From contig SWBL01000175.1 in the NCBI GenBank assembly GCA_024195585.1, forward strand, positions 39,266 through 103,265: a stretch of DNA of 64,000 nt, written 5' to 3'. The notes under the pieces are model-generated. The model was not told the DNA's origin and did not search any database. It worked only from the letters and a program-made list of their open reading frames with translations. Below, in pieces: positions 35,033-45,675 of the stretch. Position numbers and translations under genes: made by a program. Position 1 is the first letter of the stretch. Every line of letters starts with the position of its first letter. Source of the DNA: Aureobasidium sp. EXF-3400 (lineage: Eukaryota > Ascomycota > Dothideomycetes > Dothideales > Saccotheciaceae).

Positions 35033-37085
35033 TCATTCAGTAGCGCCTGCTGAGGGCGACGGGAGAAGCGTGTAGTCCTTTTTGCCGGACCAGTGAGCGA
35101 CAAGCATCCTCCGACTCTCCAAGTCGGCTGCAACGAATACTTCAGCGTTGTTGAATCTCGCAATGTTGAGCAATACTTTGACTTGCTCCTCGGAGGTCAG
35201 ACGGCTCCTGTGGAAGCGCTCAAACAGCTTTACAGCTTCCTTGGCGCTGTTGCTGGGGTATTTCGAGTATACAGGAGGTAGAGAAGGACTTATCTTTGCA
35301 TTGAGTCGGTCCTCCAACTCCGTGCACTTGTCCTCGAGAGCTTCCGATAGTCTTTGTGACTGTTCTTGGAGGTCTTCAATGGCGATCTGAGACTCGCGAT
35401 GTACCTCCTGGATGCCTGACTCTTCTGCTGACCTGATCTCCGTGATTGCGTCGTTTTTTGTTTCGTGCAGAGATGCAGCTGCGGATTCGAATTCATCGTT
35501 GACTTCGGAGACGTGTGCAGAAACTGCCTCTTCCATGATTGCAGGCATATGAGTATTTATGTAGTCTGCAATCGAGGGCTGCGCCCAAGCTGTTAACTCA
35601 GTGGTAAGGTTGCAAGTTTGGACCTGAGCAGCGATTGTAGGAATCTGAGCTTGTATGGTCTTTGCAATCAGACGTTCGAGATCCATAAAGGTAAGAGTAA
35701 TTGTTGGCGGGGATGGAGCCTGAGGTCTGGTGGTGAATATAGTCGGCTTGATATTGAGCTGGTCAAGGGATGCAGTCGATGCTTCAGAAGCAGCATATGG
35801 TGGGGCTTGAATGTCTTGAGTATTATCAGAGTTGTTGCAATTGATGGCAGAAGGACGGATAGGGGTAAGCTGGCGATCTGGCGACGAGCAACCCTGAGTA
35901 GACTGGTCACCAGACAATTCATCAAGGAGAGGTGAGTGAACATTTTGCGGGGTTCCAATCCCCCCTGTCGGCTGGCCATCCTGTGTGGACTGCTTGTCTT
36001 CAGTAGACTGCGAGGAGAGACGTCTGCGGGTGGGTGTAGGAGTGTTCTCCTCAGTGGGTGAGCCCAAGGGGTAATTGGCCTCATACCACTCCCACTCCAA
36101 TCCTCTTGTTCTCTTGGTGGTCGACAGATCATCCTCACGAAGACGTTTCAATGAGGGTGAGGTTGAGAGTCTTCGTGAGGTGGCAGTTGATTGCGCGAGA
36201 GCCTGGTCATAAGGAGGGGGTAATTCTAAACGTGTCTTCAGTATTGTTTAGGAGAATGTGTACTAGTTTTTGATAGCTTACCAGTTGCTGCAGGCTGATC
36301 TGTCCTGTGCCAGCTAACTAGCTCATCACTGTACGTATGCCAGGCATCCCATGCGCCACCATGTCCTTCATAGACTCCGTTCAAGTCGATGTGGACAGCA
36401 GGGAGTATCTTTGGCAGCTCGTGCTCGAGTCTGCTCATCACCTTACGAACATGCTTCTGGTTACTCACATAGAGTTGAAATTCTGAGGCTTTTGAGAGCG
36501 ACTGTATCTCCATGAGAAGATGTAACGGTGTGCCGCTCCAAGCTTTTCCTGTCGGTATTTGTCGTTTCATGAGTACACGACCAGGAGTTTGAAGCTGATT
36601 AAGGGGTACGCGACCACTGAGCCAGCCATGCTGAAGGCTAGTTGGCTGCGCTTTGCGTAACTCATCTAGCGTACTCAAATCTGCTGGTGACAATTAGTAT
36701 AATTTTCGCGCCGATAGCTAACCCCCGTCTCTAGCCACAGTATGTACTGTCGTGAGATGATTATGACCGCCAACAGCCACATCACACCGCTGTAAGACTT
36801 ACCAGTAGTAGGGTGCTTCTCAACGCGGAGATCACGCGGGTCCAAGAACATGAAGAAATGGAACGACTTCGGCCTGCATGAGTACTCGAAGGTGATTGTT
36901 CTCTGCAACATAGCAATCCAAATTCGATCTGTCTTTCGCATGCCGATCCACAAGATCACTAGGTGGGGTTCCAGTCCAAGTGTTCTAAGCTCATGATTGC
37001 TATCTTCCCACTTGACCACACAGGACTCTCTCAAGATCCATTCGGCATCCAGTGCAGATGCGAGAGGCGGCGAGGACGACATCAT
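35033..37085 (-). CDS. Hypothetical coiled-coil protein, 625 aa
   Basis: Unknown family. Exons 37085-36803, 36683-36282 and 36225-35033, introns 119 and 56 nt, give 625 aa. The second acceptor (TTTAG at 36226) was chosen over TGACCAG because it is the one that keeps phase and adds ELPPPYDQALAQSTA. The N-terminal 230 residues have mixed alpha/beta character (MSSSPPLASALDAEWIL, CVVKWEDSNHELRTLGL, FHFFMFLDPRDLRVEKHP, HLLMEIQSLSKASEFQLY), then a low-complexity Ser/Thr/Gln region, then a long coiled coil around residues 430-520 (ASLHETKNDAITEIRSAEES, EDLQEQSQRLSEALEDKC). The C-terminal 80 residues look globular (EAVKLFERFHRSRLTSEEQV). A basic patch KRLREDDLSTTKRTR suggests nuclear targeting. It shares the neighbourhood of the T5orf172 pair but no sequence resemblance that I can see. 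Confidence 0.65.
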
Positions 37086-37445
37086 GATCGAGGGGCTAGG
37101 TAGCTAAGAAGATCCCTCTTAAGTCGTGCAAGGAAGGCACCCACCACCGCTGATATCGACCGGTCTGTTTTTGGTCGATGATTCAGACGTGCGACAACTT
37201 ACTCTAGGGATGCGAGTGCAGACATAAATAAATGATCAAGGTGCACCTTGATGAATCGTCGTGGGTGTCGAAAGGGAGTGCCAAGAGATATCGAGTCGTC
37301 GACTTTGCGACTGGTCTGTGCTTTTAGCCGCCCAGCTGCACGCGCCTGCTTCCGTTCACCAGCATCCTCCACTTCACCGACTTCCATCATCACCTGCACC
37401 ATATCCACATTCCATACATCACCATCGCCATCGCCATCATAACCA
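37086..37445. other. Intergenic region preceding the repeat block
   Basis: Upstream of the minus-strand 625-aa gene. Holds a short His-codon-like stretch (caccatcgccatcgccatcat) near 37417-37440 that leads into the repeat array. No gene recognised. Confidence 0.35.
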
Positions 37446-37880
37446 TCACCCAAGTCGCTGTGTGCGCTCCGGTTTTCCCTGCCACAGCTTTGAGCGCGTA
37501 TGCGACGTGCCCGGGCGTCGTTTGCGGTTCTCTGATGGGGCAGGGGACTTGCCAGACCGCAGTTCGGTATTCCTCCTGTCCCTCATCACCGTCACCATCT
37601 CCCAAGTCGTTGTGCGCGCTCCAGCTTTTCATTGTCGTGGCCCTAGACATGTTTATGGCGCATCCGGGCGTCGTGTACTGTTTTTGGACATGGCAAGGTT
37701 CTTGCAGGACCGCAGCGGCTCCCCTTTGGAGGTCTTTGCCTTGCTGTGTGCGCTCCAGATTTTCACTGTCACTTCAACAGGGCAGGGGATTTATAGGACC
37801 GCAGTTCGGTATTCCTTCCCTTCGTCATCCATCACCAGAGTCTTTGCTGTGTGCGCTTCGAGTTTCAGTTGCCTTTGCTT
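37446..37880. repeat. Degenerate tandem repeat, about 100-150-bp units
   Basis: Landmark words recur at irregular spacing: a gctgtgtgcgctcc word at about 37457, 37609, 37743 and 37846; accgcagttcggtattcc at 37556 and 37798, with a shortened version at 37709; gggcagggga near 37538 and 37780; and gggcgtcgt near 37513 and 37666. So there are about four diverged copies of one unit. The composition is GC-rich against its surroundings. Two plus-strand frames stay open across the block (about 314 and 212 codons), which I attribute to repeat periodicity rather than coding, because neither has a recognisable fold or a shared splice structure. Confidence 0.6.
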
Positions 37881-38610
37881 TGCACATGCTTCAGCGCTCT
37901 GCACACCACAGTCGAGTCGCCTTGTACAAGGAGGCTCGGTGTGCAGGTTCATTGCTAAAGGTAGCTGGTGCTCGCAGCGGCAGCCAGATTTTGTCCCTTC
38001 ATCTTGCACCCATCACAGCCTCACTGCACCTGCACTTTGCACTCAATGTATTATTGACTATGAGCCAGGGCTGCTCCGAAGCCCGGGTGGGTGGGTAACC
38101 TGTGTCTCTCATGGCACAGGGGCTTATCCTCAATCAAATTTTTTCAAAGCAACGATGTTCTTGACAAATCTGTGCCAGCTTCATGTTCGCTTCTGCTCTG
38201 ACTGAATTCATGGCTACGCATGCTTCTCACACGGCTCTTCATGACGATTGTCGACATATAGCCAGAGATGTCTCCAGCAGCTGAAGTCGCAATAGAGTGT
38301 AGATGAGTGGACACGCCGAGATCACTTACCGAGTGGCCGGGTATGACGGCAAGCGGCTCAAATTTGAGCGCAGCCTATTCGGCAAGTGTAGACGTATTTT
38401 TATGAGGGGTTGATGGTCGAACGGCTCAGGGCTGAGAAATCGAACTCTCTACTTGGACTACTTGAGTCACTCTGTCCCATCTTGTCCTCTTCGCACGCCC
38501 GTCGACAAAGAAGAGACAGAGATCCAGGGCGGAGCGCGCACATCAATTGCTCCCACTTCCTTGGGCTTGGCAAAAAGCAAAAATCTGGGGCTCGTCAACA
38601 ACCTTTCGTC
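37881..38610. other. Intergenic region upstream of the MFS transporter
   Basis: No gene recognised. The transporter frame is open upstream of its ATG to about 38410, but there is no support for a longer N-terminus. Confidence 0.35.
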
Positions 38611-40175
38611 ATGCATCAACACACACAACAAGCAGAGGCGCCCAAGACACGGCCTACGAACGAGGAATACGAAAATTCATCCACGTCTTCGGCGACGGAA
38701 GCAGAGAAAGAGATTATTGCAGAAAATGCGCTGAATGAGGGAACAACACAACCGTACAAAGAGCCGGTCGCTGAAGAGTGCCAACGTACCGATGGAGGCG
38801 ATATTGAAAAACAGACAACGACGAGATCTATACGGTCGGGGAAGGCTGTATCGGTGAACAATGTTGCTGCTATTCCCAATGGTGGTACCAAGGCTTGGTT
38901 ACAGGTTCTCGGAGCCTGGGTCCTCTTCTTTAACTCTTGGGGAATCAGTACGTTTCAATTTTTGCCATTTTACGTGCAAGCAAGCAGTGGACTGACCGAT
39001 TGAATAGTCAACACCTTCGGCGCGTACCAGACCTACTATGAAACCGGTATTCTCTCCTCTTCGTCGCCTTCGGACATTTCCTGGATTGGATCGGTACAAG
39101 CCTTCTTGCTCATGCTTGTCGGCGCATTGACAGGACCTATCTACGATGCTGGATACTTTCGCGCCTTGTTGGCTGTCGGCTCTTTTGGTGTTGTCTTCGG
39201 TTTCATGATGCTTTCGCTGGCCAAGACATACTGGCAAGTCATCCTTGCTCAAGGAGTTTGCGTTGGTCTGGGTGCTGGATGTTTGTTCGTCCCATCTGTC
39301 GCCATCTTGAGTACTTACTTCAGCACAAGGATCGCCACCGCTATGGGTATTGCTGCTTCTGGAAGTAGCTTGGGTAAGTTCCGTGTGCGACTTGAATATC
39401 GTGTATCTACTGACATGATACAGGTGGTGTCATCTATCCCATCGTCTTCTACCGTCTCGAACCACGCATCGGTTTCCCCTGGGCGACTCGCGTCATCGGC
39501 TTCATCGCTCTAGCAACGCTCATCGTGTCCAACTCAGTCATGCGCATTCGTGTTCTACCGGCTGCTCGTCGTGCCGTCCTCGATCTCAAAGCTTTTACCG
39601 AATTGCCCTACCTCTTCTTTGTGCTTGGTGGATTCCTAGCCTTCATGGGGTTGTATGCACCCTTCTTCTACATTGAGAGCTACAGCATGACGTACCACAT
39701 CACTTCGCAAAGCTTAGCATTTTACACGCTGTCGATTATCAACTCGGCTTCGGTCTTTGGTCGCATCGTACCCAACCTCATCGCTGATCGCACTGGACCC
39801 ATGAACATGATCATCCCTTGCTGTATCATTTCTGGAATCGTTGCACTCTGCCTCATCCCTGTGCGTAGCGAAGCAGCAATCATTGTCGAGTGTGTGTTAT
39901 ATGGGTTCTTCTCGGGAGCTCTGGTGTCGCTGCCACCTACCGTTTTCGTGCACTTGTCGCCCAACAGAGGACTCATTGGAACTCGCATGGGACAGGGCTT
40001 CAGTGTCATCTCGATCGGCTTGTTGCTCGGCACACCAATCTGTGGCTGGATTCTGAACGGCAGTAGCTTTACCTATGTATGGGTCTTCTCTGGAGTGTTG
40101 ATTCTGGCTGGTGGAAGTCTCATGACTATGAGCAGAATCTTCAAGGCAGGACCCAAGCTTGTGCAACGGGTCTAG
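38611..40175 (+). CDS. MFS transporter, monocarboxylate-porter type (MCT/Mch family)
   Basis: Plasma-membrane transporter of the major facilitator superfamily with the fungal monocarboxylate transporter pattern. Exons 38611-38947, 39008-39373 and 39424-40175 (introns 60 and 50 nt) give 484 aa. The start, MHQHTQQAEAPKTRP, is the first ATG before a hydrophilic N-terminus of about 100 residues rich in Glu and Thr. The first membrane span follows GGTKAWLQVLGAWVLFFNSW, then INTFGAYQTYYETGILSSS and SWIGSVQAFLLM as usual in the family. Later spans include YWQVILAQGVCVGLGAGCLF, GIAASGSSLGGVIYP and TRMGQGFSVISIGLLLGTP. Twelve spans are plausible. The substrate cannot be read from sequence; many such fungal members are orphans. 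A second, diverged member lies at 48536. Confidence 0.87.
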
Positions 40176-40670
40176 AGTTGAGCAAGTGAGCTCATAAGAG
40201 ATGTGTTATTGTTTATGAATTCAGATGAGAGGGCACCTTAGCGAATACATAATACAAAGTCCAAACAGTGACCTTCTAAGAACATGTTACTATGTCGAAT
40301 CGTTGATTGGTGCAAATGTTCACAAGTAGCTGAGTGGCTCTGCGTACGAGATGGGGATCCGAGACAGACTGGCACATGGCAGTCTGTCTCGGAGCCGAAG
40401 TTTCGCCGGGTGGAGCGTTTGATGCGGCGTCTTTGTATACCCGTTCGATCACTTGACGACCGGCTCCGACCAGGAAGCGCATTCATTTGCACGCCATCGC
40501 ATACATCGTAACAAGTCGTCTGGACCATTGCCGCCTTTCTGGAAACTGGCGCCACTTCCCGGATCCAACACGACCGCTTCACTCGTACCCTACGCGACGG
40601 CGCAGTGACATCACGGGCTCTTGTCTCTCTGTCACTCGTCCGCATGTCCGACAAGCAGCCATAGAGGAGC
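40176..40670. other. Intergenic region holding a perfect inverted repeat
   Basis: Region between the MFS gene and MED14, same strand. At 40358-40393 a 14-base arm (tccgagacagactg) is followed after 8 bases by its exact reverse complement. It sits about 180 bp after the MFS stop and about 280 bp before the MED14 start. The rest is unremarkable. Confidence 0.6.
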
Positions 40671-43600
40671 ATGCCAGGTCGCATCGTCATGGACAACCAT
40701 GCCGTACCGCAGACTAACGGCCTGAAGCCCGACCTGCCCACCATGGCCTCGACCGCGACCGCCCAACCCACCACCTTAGCAAATGGCTACAGCAATGGCA
40801 CAACCCACGAGGAAGAGAAGGCTCTGCCGCCGGAGTTGGAGCATTGGGCGCACACATATGTCCCCATGGGCACATTGCTCGAGCGCATGGCTCAGCAATG
40901 TTACTTTGACCTGGGCGAGGTCATTGAGCAAATGGCTGATCTCAACATTGGCACACCACAGACGAATGGCGCATCCGCTGCCGCCCCCGACGTGTCAAAA
41001 GCGAGTGTGGATAAAAAACTGCGACTCATGAATTTTGCAAATACTCAACAAGCTCGCTTCATCAAAGCCTTGGTTTTGTCAGACTGGGCGCGCAACATGG
41101 GCGACATGAACAAGCTGATCGAGTTGCGTATGTGGTTGACACAACAGGATGAAGCCTTAACTCAAGTCGGCGATGCCATTATGCACATGAAGCACAACAT
41201 GATTGGTGCCAAAATGCCAAATCCAAATATCCAGGGAGCCCTGGAACTCTTGTCCACGTCCAAAGCGCCATGGCTGCCTGATCTAGGTTACATCGCACCA
41301 AAGCCTCTGTCTGCTCAGAAGCTACTCAAAACTCTTCGGGACATGAACTTTGTTCTCTCTGTGCGACTCAATCTGCACGAGCAACTACCTTCACATTTCT
41401 GCAACTACTCGATAGCTAACGGACGTGCTACGTTTGTTGTCCCCAATGAGTTTGAGCTTGATCTGGCCGTCACTGACGAAGATACGACATCCCCATTCTA
41501 CTTTATCGATATTCGGTTCCTGTTCTCTGATGCTCCACCTCTTGCGGATGGCCCCGCTCGCGCACACTTGGAAGGAAAGGTCAATCAATTACTCCAAGCT
41601 GAAGGTCTCAACGCCGCTTACGATTTTCTGCATGGATTTGTTCTCACACACAAGATTACACTGCTACGGATACAGGCCTCGGACTTGGCGCGCACAAGGT
41701 GGACCGAATGCCTGAACGTCGAACCCGTTCATCGATCGCTCATCGTTCAATACTGGACTGGCCAACCTGGAGGAAAGAGTTGGATTGAGATCGGAGTCAT
41801 CAAGGGCCACAATGCACAAGATTTAGACCGGCCACATACACCCGCACGGCTAAATGTCCGCTGGTTCAGAGCTGGAAAGGAGATTTCTGATGCAAAATTC
41901 GATATTGACCCAGCCAATCCTTCGATGGAGCATATCCTAAATCAGGTCACAGCAGCGCACATGACGGTTCGCCTTGAAACCATTAAAAGCCAGCTTTTGG
42001 CCATATCACCATCAGACTCTGCTCTAGACATCAACGTCCAAGTCTCATCAACAGATCCGAATGCTTGCGCCTTAACCATGAAGCTTGGGGGAAACGGCCT
42101 GGAGACCACTCTTCGCATTATACCTGTTAACGGCAACATCTCCATCTCTCCCGTGTCTGCTGCATCAACAGACGTTGAGGGACGGCTGAATTCGGACCCA
42201 ACAATCGATGCTGCGCAGATCTTATCTTACCTAAACTGCAAGCTCGTTCAAGACCAAATCACACGAAAAGCTTTGCAAGGCGGCTGGCTTCTAATGCCAA
42301 CAACTCAACAAGGAGATGCCAACAAGATCTTTGCCGAACAAATCATCCGCCGCACAACATTCACTCGTCACGGCTGGGGCGAGGACTGGGCAATCTGTCT
42401 GACTATCAGCTTGCAAGGTGTAAAATGGTGGATCGTCCGTCTTGCGTCAACTTCGCCAACCTCCCGTATAATCAACACAGCAGAAACTCTCTCCATCCCC
42501 TCGTCCACAAGATCATTCGATCGCCATACGCTCATGCTCATCGAATCCCGAGCTGTAGCTCAAGTGTCTCTCAGCAATATATCTTCTCAACTTCGACAAG
42601 CAAAGATTAGCCATGAGATCAGACATGTATCTCCAGCCACCTCACAAACCAATATTACAGCCTCACCATTATCCTCATCCACAACTACAGCGGTTATCGG
42701 CATCAAGTTTGAAGACTGCATGCAACCTTCTTCTTTGCCTGAGCGCAAACTCTGGAAAGCTTGGTGTGGCAGTACCATGATATTAACGCATCATGGTGTT
42801 GATGAGACAGCAAAAGATGCAGTCAAAGTTGTTCATGTTCTCAAAACGAACTTGACCCCTCAGACAGCGGAGATTCTTGCACCTCTAGCAGGCAAGGGAA
42901 CTTCAAGCCAGGATATCGTGTTTGCCGCCAATGGGATACTGGCTCTACAACTACGCACGCATTTCGGCACCGATCTCCTCGCTGTTGTGAAAAGCAAACT
43001 TCGACGCGTGGAACGGTTAGCAAGTTGTCTTGCTGCCATTACAAAACGCAACTTTGCAGTCGAGAAAGTCGCTGTGACTGGATTGGTATTCCGCTATTCT
43101 GCTGCTCCTCGAGTCCTCAAAGCAGGCATTCTGTTTTCTGACGATGCAACGCAGCCCATGCAGTTGCGTTTTGCGGCCGAGGATGCAACAAACCCACATC
43201 GACGCGTGCAACCACTACTCCAGAATCTTCTTCTCGCGCCTCCTGGTACTTCGTCTATGCTGGAAGAGAAGTCTAGAGTGGAGAGGCTGTTTGACACACT
43301 ATACACCACCACGCCACTTCTTTCCGCTTGTGCGACGATAGAAGCCAAAGACCCAGCCGCAAAATCTTCGAGGCTTGCTATCAGAACCTTGACACATCTC
43401 CGTATCGTCTATTCATCTCCTTTGCCCTCATTAACCCTCAACATCGAAGCCACAAGAAAAGAAGGCAAGAACTTGTGGAGCTTTACAATACTCAAGGATG
43501 CCACACCTGAGTATGACAAGGCATTGGATCTACTGCAACAAGTCTGGCAAAACAAAGATCTTGACGGGGTTAAAGGCTTCAGAACTGGCATTGTCGCTGA

Positions 43601-43694
43601 AGTACAAGCTGTGGAGAAAATCTCACTCGACTTTGATGCTGTGGTCAGGGGACAAGGTGGTGATGAAGGCCATGAAGTCGTGGTTCTGGATTAG
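40671..43694 (+). CDS. MED14: Mediator complex subunit 14
   Basis: Scaffold subunit (yeast Rgr1) linking the head, middle and tail of the Mediator coactivator of RNA polymerase II. One uninterrupted frame encodes 1007 aa; ATG at 40671, with another Met in good context seven codons in (gtcATGGAC). The N-terminal Med14 domain starts around residue 60 with LPPELEHWAHTYVPMGTLLE, then QQCYFDLGEVIEQMADLNI and RFIKALVLSDWARNM, in which the fungal family signature LLERMAQQ is clear. Downstream, SARQLLKTLRDMNFV-like and AYDFLHGFVLTHKITLLRIQ segments fit repeated modules, and the length matches ascomycete Med14. An intronless gene of this size is common for this subunit. It lies on the same strand as the MFS gene and converges on the phosphatase gene. 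Confidence 0.92.
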   Translation: MPGRIVMDNHAVPQTNGLKPDLPTMASTATAQPTTLANGYSNGTTHEEEKALPPELEHWAHTYVPMGTLLERMAQQCYFDLGEVIEQMADLNIGTPQTNGASAAAPDVSKASVDKKLRLMNFANTQQARFIKALVLSDWARNMGDMNKLIELRMWLTQQDEALTQVGDAIMHMKHNMIGAKMPNPNIQGALELLSTSKAPWLPDLGYIAPKPLSAQKLLKTLRDMNFVLSVRLNLHEQLPSHFCNYSIANGRATFVVPNEFELDLAVTDEDTTSPFYFIDIRFLFSDAPPLADGPARAHLEGKVNQLLQAEGLNAAYDFLHGFVLTHKITLLRIQASDLARTRWTECLNVEPVHRSLIVQYWTGQPGGKSWIEIGVIKGHNAQDLDRPHTPARLNVRWFRAGKEISDAKFDIDPANPSMEHILNQVTAAHMTVRLETIKSQLLAISPSDSALDINVQVSSTDPNACALTMKLGGNGLETTLRIIPVNGNISISPVSAASTDVEGRLNSDPTIDAAQILSYLNCKLVQDQITRKALQGGWLLMPTTQQGDANKIFAEQIIRRTTFTRHGWGEDWAICLTISLQGVKWWIVRLASTSPTSRIINTAETLSIPSSTRSFDRHTLMLIESRAVAQVSLSNISSQLRQAKISHEIRHVSPATSQTNITASPLSSSTTTAVIGIKFEDCMQPSSLPERKLWKAWCGSTMILTHHGVDETAKDAVKVVHVLKTNLTPQTAEILAPLAGKGTSSQDIVFAANGILALQLRTHFGTDLLAVVKSKLRRVERLASCLAAITKRNFAVEKVAVTGLVFRYSAAPRVLKAGILFSDDATQPMQLRFAAEDATNPHRRVQPLLQNLLLAPPGTSSMLEEKSRVERLFDTLYTTTPLLSACATIEAKDPAAKSSRLAIRTLTHLRIVYSSPLPSLTLNIEATRKEGKNLWSFTILKDATPEYDKALDLLQQVWQNKDLDGVKGFRTGIVAEVQAVEKISLDFDAVVRGQGGDEGHEVVVLD

Positions 43695-44208
43695 ATGTTT
43701 CAGGACACGGGATGGGCTTTTTATGCATTCGATTGATCTGCAAGGGTCGAAAAATTGGCGTTGATGCATACCCGCTATTGAGAGGGATGCTTTGCTGGAG
43801 AAGAGCAACGAGCAAGACTCGGAAAGGGAGGAAGTTGGAAGCACAACGCTGCTTTTTTACTCTCACCGAATATTCCTAAGTACAAACATACACAAATTAT
43901 TAATGACATATATGCCTTAACTCCCTTCTTCTTCTTGTTCGTTGAGATGTACACGTCGTCCTGTGCAGTGGTTCTGGCACATTCTTGATTGCCATCCATG
44001 AGGAAAGAGCGATCAGAGATTTCTCATGGGAAAAAAAACAAGCATCGTTTTCCAACCTGCAACAATTCCATCAACAACAAAAACCTTTTGGCCACTCACG
44101 AGACATAAGCATCACCATCTTCCAAGCGTCGAGACCTACTCCCAACAAAAACACAGTTATCAAAATGCACGCTATACATGTAGAAATTCAAACCATACAT
44201 GTCATATC
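43695..44208. other. Convergent intergenic region
   Basis: 514 bp between the MED14 stop and the phosphatase stop. A T-rich stretch near 43850 and A-rich runs near 44030-44050 fit two 3' untranslated regions. No gene is seen. Confidence 0.4.
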
Positions 44209-45675
44209 TCAAACCTCTGGACAATTGAAAAAGGCCACCTGCACAGTAATATCGTCCCTCAAATCTCTGGAGTATGGGTGACTAGCTGCAAGTCTTCCTC
44301 CTATCAATTCTGCATGATTCCCACCTAGAGAGTTTCGTAATAGGTGGACGGCGACATTGTCTTTGTCTTGGATTGTTGTTCTTTCTTCTTCGAATCTTGG
44401 GTTGGTTGTACCTTGTGAGATATTGCTGAGGTCGAAGGGGGCATAAGTTGGCTTTGGCTTGCTAGGTGGTTTAATTCCAGCTGTTGCTTGAACTTCCAGC
44501 CATGATCCTACCAAGTTGACGGCTTGTTGGTCGGTGAGCATATCCCACAAGCCATCTGATGCCAGAATGACAAATGAAGGGGTTCGTGGGTCGATGGTGG
44601 TGCTTGTGACGATTGGTGTGGCTGTCACATATGGCGGTGTCTGAGCCTTGTTTCCTGGTTTCAATGGTGGTGCTTCAAACTTTTGGATCATGTCGCTTTG
44701 TAAGTCCACGGGCCATTTCCAGCGTCCATCACCGAAAGCTCGCGAGACCATTAGTCCGAGGACTCGGCCTCTCTTTACTATCTCTTCTTCGCCGGGATGC
44801 TCTTGGTGAATTCTTGCTATCTCTTCTGTGTTGCTGCCGGTTTGGTCGATAGATAGAGGTATTGCTTCCCATCTCCCATCTGAGTTCCTTCGTCCGAGAA
44901 CTGCTCTCGAGTCGCCAGTACACGCGATATGTAAGTTGCTTGTGACAGGATCATATAAGGAGAGCAGAGCGCACGAACCAGCAAACGCAGGGAGCAACCT
45001 CTGCATCTTTTCTCGAAACGGCAATGTGCTTTGAGAAGTTTCCTGTGCTGTCTCAATGATTGAGCTGTCAAAATCCACAAACGCTTTTGTGATAGCACGC
45101 TGAATTGCTTCCTTGTATCCAGATTTCCCACCAAACGCAAGGGTGGCTTGACACAGGTACTGCTGAACCACAGGCACAAGTTGCTTCTCTAACAGATCTG
45201 CTGTCTGCCAACCCGCATGCCCGTCAAAAACAGCCCAAGCCATCCACGGTTTGCCGTCATCACGGGGTGAAGGAAGCTTGCCATGGACGAAGCGGTCCTC
45301 GCAGGGGCTGTTAGAGGCCAGCTGTGTACCGTCATATCTGTCGACGCCAGAAACCCCCTTGACTGGAAATGAATAGGCCTCTTGCAAAAGCATTCTAGTG
45401 ATTCTATCTTCGGATAGATCGGATTTGTTGACCATGTGCTTGGTCTCCTGAACGTCTATGACTGGCACGAGATCGCGAGCAGGTGTCATGAACCACCAGA
45501 TCCCTCCTAGTCCGGCAAACGTACTGGCGGTGATAGCAGTATACTTCACACCACTGGTTTCGGGTTGCGATAAGTTGAGTCTTGGTTTTGCAGAAAAATG
45601 TTGAATTGGTATCCCAAATCCACGACGTATATGTGTTCGAGCTACACGCCATGGTTGCAATTTCGAAAACATCAT
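44209..45675 (-). CDS. Mitochondrial PP2C phosphatase, pyruvate dehydrogenase phosphatase type
   Basis: PPM/PP2C metal-dependent phosphatase of the Ptc5/PDP group, expected to dephosphorylate pyruvate dehydrogenase E1 in mitochondria. A single exon encodes 488 aa starting with a double Met. The N-terminus is basic with no acids for over 30 residues (MMFSKLQPWRVARTHIRRGF), an evident presequence, followed by a possible membrane span (ITASTFAGLGGIWWFM). Catalytic metal-ligand motifs are in order: SPCEDRFVHG, WAVFDGHAGWQTADLL, AGSCALLSLYD, ACTGDSRAVLG, FVILASDGLWDMLTD and DDITVQVAFF. Spacing is typical for Ptc5-like proteins. Its start faces about 1.3 kb of mostly non-coding DNA with a 14-bp repeat. 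Confidence 0.88.
   Translation of the reverse strand: MMFSKLQPWRVARTHIRRGFGIPIQHFSAKPRLNLSQPETSGVKYTAITASTFAGLGGIWWFMTPARDLVPVIDVQETKHMVNKSDLSEDRITRMLLQEAYSFPVKGVSGVDRYDGTQLASNSPCEDRFVHGKLPSPRDDGKPWMAWAVFDGHAGWQTADLLEKQLVPVVQQYLCQATLAFGGKSGYKEAIQRAITKAFVDFDSSIIETAQETSQSTLPFREKMQRLLPAFAGSCALLSLYDPVTSNLHIACTGDSRAVLGRRNSDGRWEAIPLSIDQTGSNTEEIARIHQEHPGEEEIVKRGRVLGLMVSRAFGDGRWKWPVDLQSDMIQKFEAPPLKPGNKAQTPPYVTATPIVTSTTIDPRTPSFVILASDGLWDMLTDQQAVNLVGSWLEVQATAGIKPPSKPKPTYAPFDLSNISQGTTNPRFEEERTTIQDKDNVAVHLLRNSLGGNHAELIGGRLAASHPYSRDLRDDITVQVAFFNCPEV

Noticed and set aside
37261..38205. 314-codon plus-strand frame
   Set aside because: It spans the degenerate tandem repeat, a second overlapping frame is open as well, and no fold or splice structure is recognisable; more likely a by-product of repeat periodicity.
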